Assembly: GCF_008801605.1 (NCBI RefSeq)
Contig: NZ_VZPJ01000004.1
Coordinates: 124,001 to 188,000 of the forward strand
DNA: 64,000 nucleotides
Direction: 5' to 3'
From: Pseudomonas brassicacearum subsp. brassicacearum
Lineage (GTDB): Bacteria > Pseudomonadota > Gammaproteobacteria > Pseudomonadales > Pseudomonadaceae
Shown here piece after piece: positions 44,903 to 54,823 of the stretch; the stretch's first letter is position 1, and every line of letters begins with the position of its first letter. A program made the position numbers and the translations under genes. Below the pieces are notes generated by a model. That model saw only the letters and a list, made by a program, of their open reading frames with translations. It did not search any database and was not told the origin of the DNA.

Positions 44903-45814
44903 TTAATTGGCAAAAGCTTCCTGGAACACTAGCGCGTTAACAGCACTGGCAAACGGGACATTTGAGGTATGACTAAGGACAAAATTCACGAACAGATGAA
45001 ACAGCTCGGATTGGCTGGAAATGCCGAGCTTGAAATACAGGTGCTTGCGGTGATTTTTTACCGTGCCCTCCGCGATACCAAGGTGCAGTGAAATCGAAAG
45101 GCTGGAGTGTCCACGCAGGATCATGCTGACGATCAATTGTTCACGGGGGGTTAGCTGATCAGCGGCGAATCGCGAAAAAGCGTTGTTCAAATGCTCTTTC
45201 AAGGCTGATGCACTGTCGTCGTGATGAGCGCAAACGCCTTGATAGTGACGTTGCAACAATACATCAACCATCGCACCGCAACCCTGTAAACCTTCGAACT
45301 GCAAGGCGGAAAACGTCGGAGAAGCGTTCTGTCGCATCAGTGAATAAGCAAGGTGACCAATGCCCGGCAATGCAGAGATGAAGACAATTTCTTCGGCCAA
45401 TGTGCCCGACTGCATGGAAATACAGGGATGCACATCGGGGGAATTGAAGTAATCACCCTCGAAGAAAGCATCAGGGGCCAATTCGCTCATGCGATAGAGT
45501 CCGGTCGCCTTGCCGTGAGCGCAGGCGGTATAAACCGGGTCCAGCAAATACGTACCGTTAAGATAGCTATGCATCGCCCCCGGTTCGCAGATACCTTGCA
45601 GGTTGTTGTGCAGTAACACCGGTGAGCCGTCCGTTGGGTAAAACAGCACGCAGCTTTGGTCGAAACTCGCAACGGCCCATAAAGCCTCATCCAACTGTCG
45701 GGCAAAGCCATCACACTGCAGCAATGCGACCAGGCCGGGCGTCGCGCAGTGCCATGCATCAAGGGCGGGCGCGGCATCCATGCCACGTCTGCCATTCGGA
45801 ACTGAAATTGCCAT
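44903..45814 (-). CDS. LuxR-type transcriptional regulator
   Basis: A 303-residue protein with a C-terminal LuxR/GerE helix-turn-helix (about 228-285): LTPREQLIVSMILRGHSSLSISLHLGIAEGTVKNHRKHLYFKLGISSQSELF. The N-terminal 200 residues are not an autoinducer domain or a receiver domain that I recognise; they may be a GAF-like sensor. AAGGGGATGGC precedes the ATG. It lies between an SDR gene and an MFS gene, all minus strand. Confidence 0.85.
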   Translation of the reverse strand: MAISVPNGRRGMDAAPALDAWHCATPGLVALLQCDGFARQLDEALWAVASFDQSCVLFYPTDGSPVLLHNNLQGICEPGAMHSYLNGTYLLDPVYTACAHGKATGLYRMSELAPDAFFEGDYFNSPDVHPCISMQSGTLAEEIVFISALPGIGHLAYSLMRQNASPTFSALQFEGLQGCGAMVDVLLQRHYQGVCAHHDDSASALKEHLNNAFSRFAADQLTPREQLIVSMILRGHSSLSISLHLGIAEGTVKNHRKHLYFKLGISSQSELFHLFVNFVLSHTSNVPFASAVNALVFQEAFAN

Positions 45815-45906
45815 GCCATCCCCTTGTCTTTATCCAGTGCGCCCTACTAGTGAGCGCACCCTTAACCCAGCGATAAAGAGCAAGCATATTTCTTGCCACG
45901 ATTGAT

Positions 45907-46698
45907 TTAGACCGCTGAAAAACCGTTGTCCACAAACAGCTGCGTGCCACTGACAAATGAAGCATCGTCGCTGGCTAAAAACAACGCGGCCCGTGCGACC
46001 TCCTCCGGCTCGCAAAGCCGCCCCTGCTGCGACTTGATTGCCGCTTCACTGGCATCCACCCCCATCAGTTGCAAGTCGCGCATTTCCCGCTCGCCGTGCG
46101 GGGTACGGATAAAACCCGGGGCGACTGCGTTGCAGCGGATACCACGATCACGAAACTCGACGGCAATGGCCCGCGCAAACATTTGGCATGCGCCCTTGCT
46201 GGCGTTGTATACGACCTCGCCTGGGGTCGCATACTGCGCGGAGATCGACGAAGTGCACACGATACTGCCCGAGCCCTTGGCAAGCATTTGTGGAAGCACC
46301 GCCTGAGTGACCAGGTACATGCTCTTGACGTTCACGGCCATAAGCCAGTCCCACTCATGCTCCTGCACGTCCAGAAAAGGCTTCACGATCAAGGTGCCGG
46401 CGTGGTTGAAAAGCACGTCCGCCGGGCCAAATTCTGCCAGCCCTCGGGCGATAGCCTCACGAACCTGAACGGCTTGCGAGACATCGGCGCCCAATCCCAG
46501 TGCTTGGTCGCCGTCGGCAATGATCTGCGACGCCAGGTTGACGGCGGCATCGCCATTCAAATCGATAATGATCACCTTGGCCCCTTCAGCGGCGAACAAC
46601 CGACTTGCGGCAGCGCCGCAACCGCCGGCGCCACCGGTGATAATGGCCACTTTTCCGGCCAGACGGCCCTTGCCTTTGGATCGTTCAACATTAGTCAT
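45907..46698 (-). CDS. SDR-family oxidoreductase
   Basis: A 263-residue NAD(P)-dependent short-chain dehydrogenase with TGGAGGCG (cofactor motif), NHAGTL in place of NNAG, SSISAQ and the catalytic YNASKGA. The ATG at 46698 with GAAGGAAAT upstream overlaps the end of the permease gene. Coupling to an ethanolamine-type permease suggests a substrate imported by it, such as an amino alcohol or its oxidation product (inference). Confidence 0.88.
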   Translation of the reverse strand: MTNVERSKGKGRLAGKVAIITGGAGGCGAAASRLFAAEGAKVIIIDLNGDAAVNLASQIIADGDQALGLGADVSQAVQVREAIARGLAEFGPADVLFNHAGTLIVKPFLDVQEHEWDWLMAVNVKSMYLVTQAVLPQMLAKGSGSIVCTSSISAQYATPGEVVYNASKGACQMFARAIAVEFRDRGIRCNAVAPGFIRTPHGEREMRDLQLMGVDASEAAIKSQQGRLCEPEEVARAALFLASDDASFVSGTQLFVDNGFSAV

Positions 46699-48214
46699 TT
46701 TGCGGATTTCCTTCACGACCGCCACTCACGGCGAATGCTTCTTCAGGTGACAACACCAGGCGATGACGACGATAGAAAGCAAAGTAAGCAATCCCGATCA
46801 GGTACCAGCAGGCAGCAGCGAGGGCCGCCCATTTATAGAGAGGATCGAGGAACTGATAAATCAGTGTCGCGGTTGCAATGATGATCACCGCGACAGCTCC
46901 GAATATTCCGTAAGGGCTGCGATAAGGCCGATGCAAATCAGCGAAGGAGCGCTTCAAGCGAATATAAGCGACGCTTTGCAAGATGTAGGAAATCATCCCG
47001 GCGAACACAATCATGCTCACCAGGATTCCGCCCATCAATGCGTTGTTATCCTTGCCGAAAGTAAACCAGCAGAGCATCAGGATCCCCAGTGCAGCCAGCG
47101 CCCCGGTGGCCAGTGCAATATTCGGCGTATTGCGGGTCGGGTGTGTAACCGATAGCCCGGTTGGCAAGTAACCGGCACGCGACAGCGAATAGATATTGCG
47201 TCCTGCGGCAAAGCTACCCGCCAGGAACGACGCCGCCAGCCCCAGCACGGCCACTGCTGACAACAGCTTGCTTGCGGTGTGCCCGAAAATCTCCCGGAAG
47301 CCATCGAGTAGCGGTTCCGACGACGTGCTCATGAAGAAGCTGCCGCCGCCGATCGAGGCACTGAAAAACAACACACCCAACGCCAATACCGCAAGAATCA
47401 CGGTGCCCCAGACCAATGCCAGCGGCAAATGCCGGGTCGGGTTATGCGATTCCTCGGCAGTCAGCGGCAATTGCTCGATGGCCAGAAACATGTAGACGGC
47501 AAACGGCAATGCAAGCATGACGCCGGTCAGTCCGAACGGCAGCCACGGTCCGTTACCGCCCTGCACTTCGACCGGCTTGCCTGCGGCGTCAGCTGCAAGG
47601 TTCAGGGCATTACCGGTGAAATCCATATGCGGGTAAGCCGCAATGAAGAACACAACCAACACTGACACCGCCGCGATGGTAATGAGCACGACCGCGCGCA
47701 TCGACACACCCAAGCCCCGGTTCGAAAGCAGCAGCATGCAGGCATAACCGACCACCCACCAGACAGGTTGCCATTCGGGGCCAGTACCGAAAATTGCAGT
47801 CAGGTAGGCCCCCATGAAAAACATGTTCCCCGCAGGGGCCAGGATGAATTCGATGTTCTCCGCAAGGCCTGTACTGAATCCCCCCCACGGGCCCATTGTC
47901 GTACGCGCAAAAGAATAGGCGCCGCCGGTATGTGGTAGCGCAGCCGCCATTTCGCCGATTGAGGAGCAAAGAAACAGGTACATGACGGCAATGATCAGCA
48001 AGGCCAAAAACATGCCGCCAAAGCCTTGAGCCAAGCCAAGGTTCCAACCGGAATACTGACCCGCCACCACCGCACCGACACCGAGAATCAGCAGAGTGAA
48101 GAATCCTGCGTGACGCTGCAGGCGACGTTGTTCAAAGTAACCGCTTTCTACACTTTGGTAGCTGATCCCTGACGGGTTAACGGCCGCCGTCGGCGCTTTT
48201 GTTGTTCTGTCCAC
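46691..48214 (-). CDS. APC-family permease, ethanolamine permease type
   Basis: A 507-residue inner-membrane carrier. Family marks are GVGAVVAGQYSGWNLGLAQGFGG near the first helices, ALPHTGGAYSFARTTMGPWGG, and ILQSVAYIRLKRSFADLHRPYRSPYG near the end, as in the ethanolamine permease (Eat) group. The start is set at a GTG (48214) with an ideal GGAGG upstream; the frame is open to 48424 but lacks a ribosome site. Length is slightly above the usual 450-480. The downstream SDR gene overlaps its end. Confidence 0.85.
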   Translation of the reverse strand: MDRTTKAPTAAVNPSGISYQSVESGYFEQRRLQRHAGFFTLLILGVGAVVAGQYSGWNLGLAQGFGGMFLALLIIAVMYLFLCSSIGEMAAALPHTGGAYSFARTTMGPWGGFSTGLAENIEFILAPAGNMFFMGAYLTAIFGTGPEWQPVWWVVGYACMLLLSNRGLGVSMRAVVLITIAAVSVLVVFFIAAYPHMDFTGNALNLAADAAGKPVEVQGGNGPWLPFGLTGVMLALPFAVYMFLAIEQLPLTAEESHNPTRHLPLALVWGTVILAVLALGVLFFSASIGGGSFFMSTSSEPLLDGFREIFGHTASKLLSAVAVLGLAASFLAGSFAAGRNIYSLSRAGYLPTGLSVTHPTRNTPNIALATGALAALGILMLCWFTFGKDNNALMGGILVSMIVFAGMISYILQSVAYIRLKRSFADLHRPYRSPYGIFGAVAVIIIATATLIYQFLDPLYKWAALAAACWYLIGIAYFAFYRRHRLVLSPEEAFAVSGGREGNPQND

Positions 48215-48547
48215 GCGGTGATCCTCCAAATCTTGTTCAGGGCAAACTCCCCGACCGTCATCTTCGAATGCACCGCGCAAGCTGCCTATGTCTCCAAGGG
48301 GACATGTCGACGCAGCGTTCTCATCAATCACCGCCCTGTCAGATCCTGTAATAAATCGCCTCGTCTGAAATGTTAGAAACCGTTGTAGGATTTCTTCCCC
48401 AATCATTTCCAGGTCTGTATGCACACCCTCCAGGAACCTCCCAGTCGCCTTTCAAAGAACTGCTTTCTCTCCTGCGTCCCTGTGGTCTGCTCTTGCGCGT
48501 TGCAGCCCCCTTCCCTCGCATTGATCATCCGAGGGAGCGAATAATCC
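48215..48547. other. Divergent intergenic region between the permease and the TerC-like gene
   Basis: About 330 bp with no convincing gene. It must hold the promoters for the minus-strand permease/SDR genes and the plus-strand TerC-CBS gene. I looked for a yybP-ykoY (Mn) riboswitch in front of the TerC-like gene and did not find its conserved core. Confidence 0.5.
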
Positions 48548-50095
48548 ATGGAATGGATCGTTGACCCCACGGCATGGCTGGGCCTGCTGACCTTGATCGT
48601 GCTGGAGCTGGTACTCGGCATCGATAACCTCGTATTCATCGCCATCCTGGCTGACAAACTTCCGCCCGAGCAGCGCGACCGCGCCCGTATCATCGGCCTG
48701 TCCCTGGCATTGCTGATGCGCCTTGGCCTCCTCGCCAGCATCTCCTGGATGGTGACATTGACCAACCCGCTGTTCGAAGTTTTCGGCAAGACATTCTCGG
48801 GCCGGGACTTGATCATGCTGTTTGGCGGTGTGTTCCTGCTATTCAAGGCAACCATGGAGTTGCATGAGCGACTCGAGGGCCACGTGGCGCAACGTGCCGG
48901 CAATGCCGCCTATGCGATGTTCTGGCCTATCGTTGCGCAGATTGTGGTACTGGACGCGGTCTTTTCCCTGGATGCGGTGATTACGGCCGTGGGTATGGTG
49001 GAACACCTGTCGGTCATGATGATCGCGGTGATGTTCTCCATCGGCTTGATGATGATCGCGAGCAAACCGCTGACAAAATTCGTCAACGGCCACCCTACTG
49101 TCATCATGCTGTGCCTGGGTTTCCTGATGATGATCGGCTTCAGCCTCACCGCCGAGGGCCTGGGTTTCCACATTCCGAAAGGCTACTTGTACGCCGCGAT
49201 TGGTTTCTCGATCCTGATCGAACTGTTCAACCAGTTGGCGCGCTCGCGTCGCAAGAAAAGCCTGCAAGGTCTTCGACCGGTGCGCGAACGTACCGCCCAT
49301 GCGGTGTTGCGCCTGCTGGGCGGCCAAAAGCTGGATGCCGCTGAAGTCGGCGAGGAAATCGCCGATATGCTGGAAGGCGACGAACCGGAGCAGGTTTTCC
49401 ATCGGCGCGAACGGGTCATGATCAGTGGCGTGCTGCAATTGGCCGAGCGCCCGATACGCAGTGTGATGACGCCTCGTGCGCAAATCGACCACCTCGACCT
49501 GGCAGATGCTCCGCAAGAAATCCGTACGGCGCTGATGCACTCTTCCTACTCACGCTTGCCGTTGATCCGGGAAGGACGCGTGGATGAGCCGCTTGGCTTT
49601 GTCCATAAGAAAGAACTGCTAAAGGAAATACTCGCCGGCAATCAGCCGAATCTGGAGGCCATGGCGCGCAAAGCCATCAACCTGCTGGACAGCTTCACGA
49701 TCCTCAATGCACTGGAACAAATGCGTCAGGAGTCGACCCACATCGCGTTCGTGGTGAACGAGTTCGGTGACTTCGTGGGGCTTCTCACGATGACCGACAT
49801 CCTGGAATCCATTGCAGGTGAACTGCCGGATGCCAGTGAAATCGAAGGCCCGAACATTGTTCCCCAGCAAGAGGGTTTCCTCGTCAGCGGTGCCCTGAAT
49901 CTCAGTCAGGTTCGCGAACACATCGGCTTCCAGGCAAAAGCGACGGAGGATTACCAGACGCTTGCCGGGTTGGTAATGAGCCTGCTGGATCGCTTGCCGA
50001 TCATTGGCGACACGCTCAGTTGGCAAGGATGGAGCATGACTGTGATGGAGGTTGAAGAGCGTCGGGTAACCAGGGTGCTGTTGCGTCAGGAATAA
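48548..50095 (+). CDS. TerC/CBS/CorC-HlyC multidomain membrane protein (YoaE-like)
   Basis: A 515-residue protein. An N-terminal TerC membrane domain (about 1-240, seven helices) has the metal-binding type segments [14 protein letters not shown] and [17 protein letters not shown] pair of CBS domains (about 295-420; [12 protein letters not shown]) and a C-terminal CorC_HlyC domain (about 430-510) follow. Proteins of this layout (YoaE, YegH) are linked to Mn or other metal-ion handling or exoprotein metalation. GAGGGAG precedes the ATG. It stands alone on the plus strand. Confidence 0.9.
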   Translation: MEWIVDPTAWLGLLTLIVLELVLGIDNLVFIAILADKLPPEQRDRARIIGLSLALLMRLGLLASISWMVTLTNPLFEVFGKTFSGRDLIMLFGGVFLLFKATMELHERLEGHVAQRAGNAAYAMFWPIVAQIVVLDAVFSLDAVITAVGMVEHLSVMMIAVMFSIGLMMIASKPLTKFVNGHPTVIMLCLGFLMMIGFSLTAEGLGFHIPKGYLYAAIGFSILIELFNQLARSRRKKSLQGLRPVRERTAHAVLRLLGGQKLDAAEVGEEIADMLEGDEPEQVFHRRERVMISGVLQLAERPIRSVMTPRAQIDHLDLADAPQEIRTALMHSSYSRLPLIREGRVDEPLGFVHKKELLKEILAGNQPNLEAMARKAINLLDSFTILNALEQMRQESTHIAFVVNEFGDFVGLLTMTDILESIAGELPDASEIEGPNIVPQQEGFLVSGALNLSQVREHIGFQAKATEDYQTLAGLVMSLLDRLPIIGDTLSWQGWSMTVMEVEERRVTRVLLRQE

Positions 50096-50297
50096 AGTAC
50101 AGAACGAGGCCGCATTTACAGCGGCACAGCTTTAGTCGCTGCCATATCGGACTCGGGATCGCATACGTGTCCGACTGGCTGCGGATTACTGCTGACTATC
50201 AAGTCGGCTGCCAGATACCCCGTTTATCCATTGGTCTGGCGCACCAGTGGTTCCGGGCTAGAGTGATTCCTTCAGGATATTTTTGAAGGATGCAGAC

Positions 50298-51863
50298 ATG
50301 GCCAGCACTTACAGCGCCCCGGGGATCATGATCGTCGATATCGCCGGGCACACCGATAATGTCCAGGACATGATCTTACAGCCCGACGGTTCAGTACTGA
50401 TCGCCGGCTTCAGTTACCACAGCGATGACCTGGATGACGGCAAGGATTTTTCCCTGACCCACCTCTACGCCGATGGTAGTTTGGATACGACCTACGGCAA
50501 CGCTGGTCGGCTGGTGATTCACAAGCAAATCCCCCTCGACAAGGCGTACAGCCTTCAAGTCCAGGCCGATGGCGCCGTGGTGACGGCTCACGAAGGCCAC
50601 GATGACACCCCTATCGTCCAGCGATGGGGGCCAGACGGTAAAGCCGATACCGCGTTCAACAGCAATGCCCAAGCCAGCCTGTCCAGCGGGTTCGGCGCCG
50701 CGCCGCTAGTGGACGTCAACGCCGATGGCAGCTTGCTGGTCGGTGCAATCGAGGGCAATACGTTGAAAGTGGCGCAGCTGCTTGCCGACGGCACGCGGGA
50801 CCTGTCCTTCGGCACGGATGGTGTATTGACCTTGCAAGCCCAGGGAACGTTTGCATTCATGCAGGGCATCACCGTCCTGAAGGATGGCGGCGTGTTGGTC
50901 CAAGGCGCGCCAGGTTTTGACAACAGCCTGCTCAAATACACTGCCAGCGGGGAGCTGGACAGCCACTTTGGCGATAATGGCGTCGTCGCGCTAACCCACT
51001 TTGCCAGCTACAACGGCAACGTGGCTGTACAAGACGATGGCAAAATATTAGTCGCCAGCACTGTAGCTTACGATGATTTTTCCGTACTGCGGCTCAATGC
51101 CGATGGCAGCCCCGACACCAGTTTCGGTAATCAAGGGCTGGTCAGCATCGACTTGCCCGGGGTTTCGGCGGCAGCCAACGAAGTCACCCTGCAGAACGAT
51201 GGAAAAATTTTGCTCAGCGGAAGCGCTTTTGCCAACGGCGGCAGCGACTATGCGGCCGTTCGGCTCAATGCCGATGGCAGCCTGGACACCACGTTTGGCA
51301 GCGCGGATGGCAACACAAGACTTACCGGCTCCTCTGGCCATGATGAATTGCAAGGCTTGGGTACTGACGAAATCCTGCGCGGTCTTTCAGGGGACGACGT
51401 GCTACAGGGCAATCTCGGCCGTGACCTGCTATCCGGCGGCTCGGGAAGCGATGTATTCAACTACGCCAATGTGGCCGACAGTTTTCGCACCGCTGACAGC
51501 AGCGGCAGTGACCGCATACTCGACTTCAACCCCAGTGAGGATCACATCGACCTCAGTGCCCTGGGCTTTACGGGTATCGGGAACGGATACGACGGCACCC
51601 TGGCGATCGGAACTAACGCAGACGATACCCGCACGTACCTGAAAAATTTCGAGGCCAATGCCGACGGCCAACGCTTCGAGCTGGTGCTCGACGGCAACCT
51701 TGCCGCACAGCTCAACGACAGCAACCTGATATTCAGCACGGCGAGCGACGCCGCCCGCTCCGGCTTCGATGCTGCCAAGGGCCAAGTCGAGCTTTACGCG
51801 CCTGAACACGTGGAGCTGACGCTGATAGGCAGCGTGAATTCACCCAGCTATGACCTGACCTGA
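50298..51863 (+). CDS. Delta-60 repeat protein with RTX/type I secretion C-terminus
   Basis: A 521-residue secreted protein. The first about 350 residues are delta-60 repeats (TIGR02608), each ending like LNADGSLDTTFGxxGxV; about six copies are visible and probably form a beta-propeller-like fold. RTX-type glycine-rich Ca-binding segments follow (LRGLSGDDVLQGNLGRDLLSGGSGSDVF), then a peptidase-M10-like C-terminus (DRILDFNPSEDHIDLSALGFTG) used for type I export. GAAGGA precedes the ATG; no signal peptide. The ABC exporter is not in the window. Confidence 0.85.
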   Translation: MASTYSAPGIMIVDIAGHTDNVQDMILQPDGSVLIAGFSYHSDDLDDGKDFSLTHLYADGSLDTTYGNAGRLVIHKQIPLDKAYSLQVQADGAVVTAHEGHDDTPIVQRWGPDGKADTAFNSNAQASLSSGFGAAPLVDVNADGSLLVGAIEGNTLKVAQLLADGTRDLSFGTDGVLTLQAQGTFAFMQGITVLKDGGVLVQGAPGFDNSLLKYTASGELDSHFGDNGVVALTHFASYNGNVAVQDDGKILVASTVAYDDFSVLRLNADGSPDTSFGNQGLVSIDLPGVSAAANEVTLQNDGKILLSGSAFANGGSDYAAVRLNADGSLDTTFGSADGNTRLTGSSGHDELQGLGTDEILRGLSGDDVLQGNLGRDLLSGGSGSDVFNYANVADSFRTADSSGSDRILDFNPSEDHIDLSALGFTGIGNGYDGTLAIGTNADDTRTYLKNFEANADGQRFELVLDGNLAAQLNDSNLIFSTASDAARSGFDAAKGQVELYAPEHVELTLIGSVNSPSYDLT

Positions 51864-51911
51864 TCGGCCACGCAGTGGCTGAGCCAGCCTTCATCCCCAT
51901 TAATGTCCTGC

Positions 51912-53294
51912 TCAACGCTGCTTCAAATAAACCCCCGTCAACATATCCGGGGAATCTGGCGCAGCGTTGTAATTGATGACCGCAAAATTCTTCACAAGCT
52001 GTATGTGATATGGGCCATTTTTCTCGGAAGCTTGCGGCTCGCGCACGATGATCAGGTTGTCGCTTTCCATCGGTACGATGTGATGCTCGGTCACGCCGCC
52101 CTTCAAGGTCACGGTGAATTCGGTGACTTCTTTCCCGTTGGCGTCGCGGTCCGGCAGGATCTTCAAGTCCAGGTCCGCGTCGCGCCCCAGGGCGTCCTGG
52201 CGCATCTGGTAATGGCCGCTGCGCAGGTCACGGTCGACGTCGTCGATTTTGTCGCCATCCAATTCGCGCTCTTCATCGTGCAGCAGGATCGCCAACTTGC
52301 GGTCGTCGCCCTGAGTGCCGCTGACCCAGGTGCCGGTGTGATTGTAGGGTTCGACGTTTTCCCGGGAGATCCTCCAGGTACCCGTTTGACGACCGTCATC
52401 GGCATATTCGTGGAGGCTGATGAGGTCGTCGTCGGCGTCTTCCCGGGTTCCCAGCAGCTTGATCGGTTCGCCACTGCCCGCCTGGGTATAGCGCACCTCG
52501 CCAATGATCACGACACCTTGCGCCTGGTACCAGAGTTCTACCGGGGTCTTGGCATCGAGGGTTCCGGCAAGAATCACCGGATCCTCCTTTTCCGGGCCTT
52601 CCAGGCTCGATTGTTCGCGCCACTGGCCATCTTTCAATTCGCCGGTGGTGCGTAGCGTGTAGCCGCTGGGCATGCTGGTATTTTCGCCTGGCTCGGTCGG
52701 CTGGATCTGCTCCTCGGTGTCTGAGTGAAGCAGGACCAATTCGTCGCCGCGCATTTTCCAGTGGGTGGCGCGAGTCCAGCAGCAGTCACGGTCGGTTTGC
52801 GAAAGCAGGACGCCGTCCAGCGGGCTGACGGCGAACATGCCTTTGCTGTCCTCCTTTGCCAGGCCCGTCAGCGCAGGGTTGAGGACCCACTGAGTTTTCT
52901 GCGGATCTTGCAGGTAGACGTCGAACGCCGGTTTGTAGCTCGCGTCGGGATCGTTGCCGTTACGAATCGCCAAGTCCAGGCGGCCATCGAAGTTGAAGTC
53001 GTCGAAGTACAACAGGCTCTGGGGGCCGAGTAGCCAGTTGTCGACTTTGCCGTTGCGGTCCACGGGCACATTGCCGGCGGGCGTCTGCAACTGCTGCAAG
53101 GCTTCGTGGGTGGCGTTGTCGCGAATGGTGATAAACGCGTGCGCCAGTTGATGCGGGTCTTCCGGCGGTTCCGGGAACAACACTTCGACCAGGTATTGGC
53201 CGCTGCGATCATTCACCGAAAACGCCCTTGGCTCGGCCATGACCGGGGCTACCAGCGTCATGGAAAGAAGCACACTGCTGACAAGCGAACGCAT
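51912..53294 (-). CDS. Exported protein, XAC2610-like
   Basis: A 460-residue protein with a signal peptide (MRSLVSSVLLSMTLVAPVMA). The N-terminal part includes SLLYFDDFNFDGRLDLAIRNGND, the pattern of FG-GAP/dockerin-like Ca-binding loops found in XAC2610-related proteins. The C-terminal half has repeated beta strands (GTWVSGTQGDDRKLAILLHDEERELDG). Likely periplasmic; the function is unknown. AAGGAAG precedes the ATG. It is convergent with the delta-60 gene. Confidence 0.75.
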   Translation of the reverse strand: MRSLVSSVLLSMTLVAPVMAEPRAFSVNDRSGQYLVEVLFPEPPEDPHQLAHAFITIRDNATHEALQQLQTPAGNVPVDRNGKVDNWLLGPQSLLYFDDFNFDGRLDLAIRNGNDPDASYKPAFDVYLQDPQKTQWVLNPALTGLAKEDSKGMFAVSPLDGVLLSQTDRDCCWTRATHWKMRGDELVLLHSDTEEQIQPTEPGENTSMPSGYTLRTTGELKDGQWREQSSLEGPEKEDPVILAGTLDAKTPVELWYQAQGVVIIGEVRYTQAGSGEPIKLLGTREDADDDLISLHEYADDGRQTGTWRISRENVEPYNHTGTWVSGTQGDDRKLAILLHDEERELDGDKIDDVDRDLRSGHYQMRQDALGRDADLDLKILPDRDANGKEVTEFTVTLKGGVTEHHIVPMESDNLIIVREPQASEKNGPYHIQLVKNFAVINYNAAPDSPDMLTGVYLKQR

Positions 53295-53449
53295 CCACCC
53301 ACTTCCTTGCTGAAATTCGGGCCAGCAGTTTAGCGATTACCGTGATGCATCGCGAGAAACGACTGTTGCTATCAGATTGGCCCGGACTGTAACTGACGCC
53401 CTCCTCGTCATTCGCTTACTGTCGTGGCTCATCCCACGGAGTGATCCCC

Positions 53450-54079
53450 ATGCCGGATACCGCCAATCTCTACCTGTTCGTGGTTGCTGTCGTGCTTCTG
53501 CTGATCGTCCCAGGGCCCAACATGGCCTTCGTCACCAGCCATGCGCTGGCCCACGGCTGGCGTGCCGGCGTTGCCGCCGCCCTTGGCATTTCCTTCTCGG
53601 ACGTGCTCATGACGATGATGGTCAGCGCGGGCATTGGTGCGCTGGTGATGAGCTGGGCACCGGCGTTCGACATCCTGCGCCTGGCCGGGGCTGGTTATCT
53701 GCTGTGGCTTGCCTGGCAAGCACTGAGAACGCCAGCAGCGACTCAGGATAGCCAGCTCCAGTCGGCTTCGCTGTGGAAAATCTTCTGCCGCGGCGCCCTC
53801 AACAGCCTGTTGAATCCCAAGGCGCTGCTGTTCTTCATGGTGTTCCTGCCCCAGTTCGTCAACGTCAAGGTCGGCGGCGTGAGCCTGCAGTTGATCTTCC
53901 TGGGCGCGCTGCTGGCGCTGATTGCACTCATCTTCCATACGCTGCTGGGTGTTTGCGCCGCACAGCTCAGGGCGAAACTGGCAAGCAGCGGGATTTCAAG
54001 GCGCTTGGGCACGTATGGTTTTGCCGGGGTCATGGCAGCGCTGGCGGCACGCCTGTTGTTTCTTGACCGCCCGCTTTGA
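53450..54079 (+). CDS. LysE-family amino acid exporter
   Basis: A 209-residue inner-membrane LysE/RhtB-type translocator with about six helices. The signature VVLLLIVPGPNMAFVTSHALAHGWRAGVAAALGI is complete. The ATG at 53450 with CGGAG upstream is preferred over a GTG nine bases earlier. It follows an exported-protein gene divergently and precedes a methyltransferase gene by 63 bp; the substrate is unknown. Confidence 0.9.
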   Translation: MPDTANLYLFVVAVVLLLIVPGPNMAFVTSHALAHGWRAGVAAALGISFSDVLMTMMVSAGIGALVMSWAPAFDILRLAGAGYLLWLAWQALRTPAATQDSQLQSASLWKIFCRGALNSLLNPKALLFFMVFLPQFVNVKVGGVSLQLIFLGALLALIALIFHTLLGVCAAQLRAKLASSGISRRLGTYGFAGVMAALAARLLFLDRPL

Positions 54080-54142
54080 GCACTGGCCTCCCTGCGCCAG
54101 CGATTGGCCTATGCTTAGCCAATCCATTGCGGAGCTGGATCA

Positions 54143-54823
54143 ATGTCATCCTCGGAAACCACCCTCCTTCAAAGCTGGCACCACAATGCCCAATCCTGGA
54201 TCGAAGCCATCCGTACAGGTGCCATCGAAAGCCGGCTGACGGTCACGGACCAGGCCATGCTACTGGCGGTACAGAGCCGCCAGCCCGAGCGCGTGCTCGA
54301 TCTGGGTTGCGGCGAAGGTTGGCTGTTGCGGGCGCTGGCTGAACGGGGCATCGAAGCGGTCGGTGTGGATGGCGACGCGACGCTGGTCGATGCGGCGCGG
54401 GCGGCGGGTTCCTCGCCAGTGCATCTGGCAAGCTATGACGCGCTGGTGGAGGCAAAGGTGGACGTCGGCAGCGGCTACGACCTGATCTGCGCCAATTTCG
54501 CCCTGTTGCACCAGGACATCATCCCATTGCTCGCCGCGATGAATGCCCTGCTCAGCCCAGGCGGTGCGCTGGTGGTTCAGACGCTGCATCCATGGACCGT
54601 GGCGGCAGGCGATTATCAGGACGGTTGGCGAGAAGAAACCTTCGATGGGTTCAAAGGCCAATGGCAACGTATGCCGTGGTACTTCCGCACCTTGTCCAGT
54701 TGGCTCAACGCCCTGGACATGGCCGGTTTCCGATTGGTGGTCCTGCAGGAACCGCAGCATCCACAAAGCCCGATGCCGCAGTCGTTACTGCTGGTGGCCG
54801 AGCAATCCCCGTCATGGCGTTAG
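54143..54823 (+). CDS. Class I SAM-dependent methyltransferase
   Basis: A 226-residue cytoplasmic methyltransferase. Motif I is VLDLGCGEGWLLRAL (about 49-63), the acidic residue that contacts the SAM ribose is in VGVDGD, and motif IV is DLICANFALLH. GGAGC precedes the ATG. It ends overlapping, tail to tail, the histidine phosphatase gene. The substrate is unknown. Confidence 0.88.
   Translation: MSSSETTLLQSWHHNAQSWIEAIRTGAIESRLTVTDQAMLLAVQSRQPERVLDLGCGEGWLLRALAERGIEAVGVDGDATLVDAARAAGSSPVHLASYDALVEAKVDVGSGYDLICANFALLHQDIIPLLAAMNALLSPGGALVVQTLHPWTVAAGDYQDGWREETFDGFKGQWQRMPWYFRTLSSWLNALDMAGFRLVVLQEPQHPQSPMPQSLLLVAEQSPSWR

Noticed and set aside
48360-48547. yybP-ykoY (Mn) riboswitch before the TerC-like gene
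   Set aside because: TerC-family genes are often under this riboswitch, but I could not find its conserved core in the leader.
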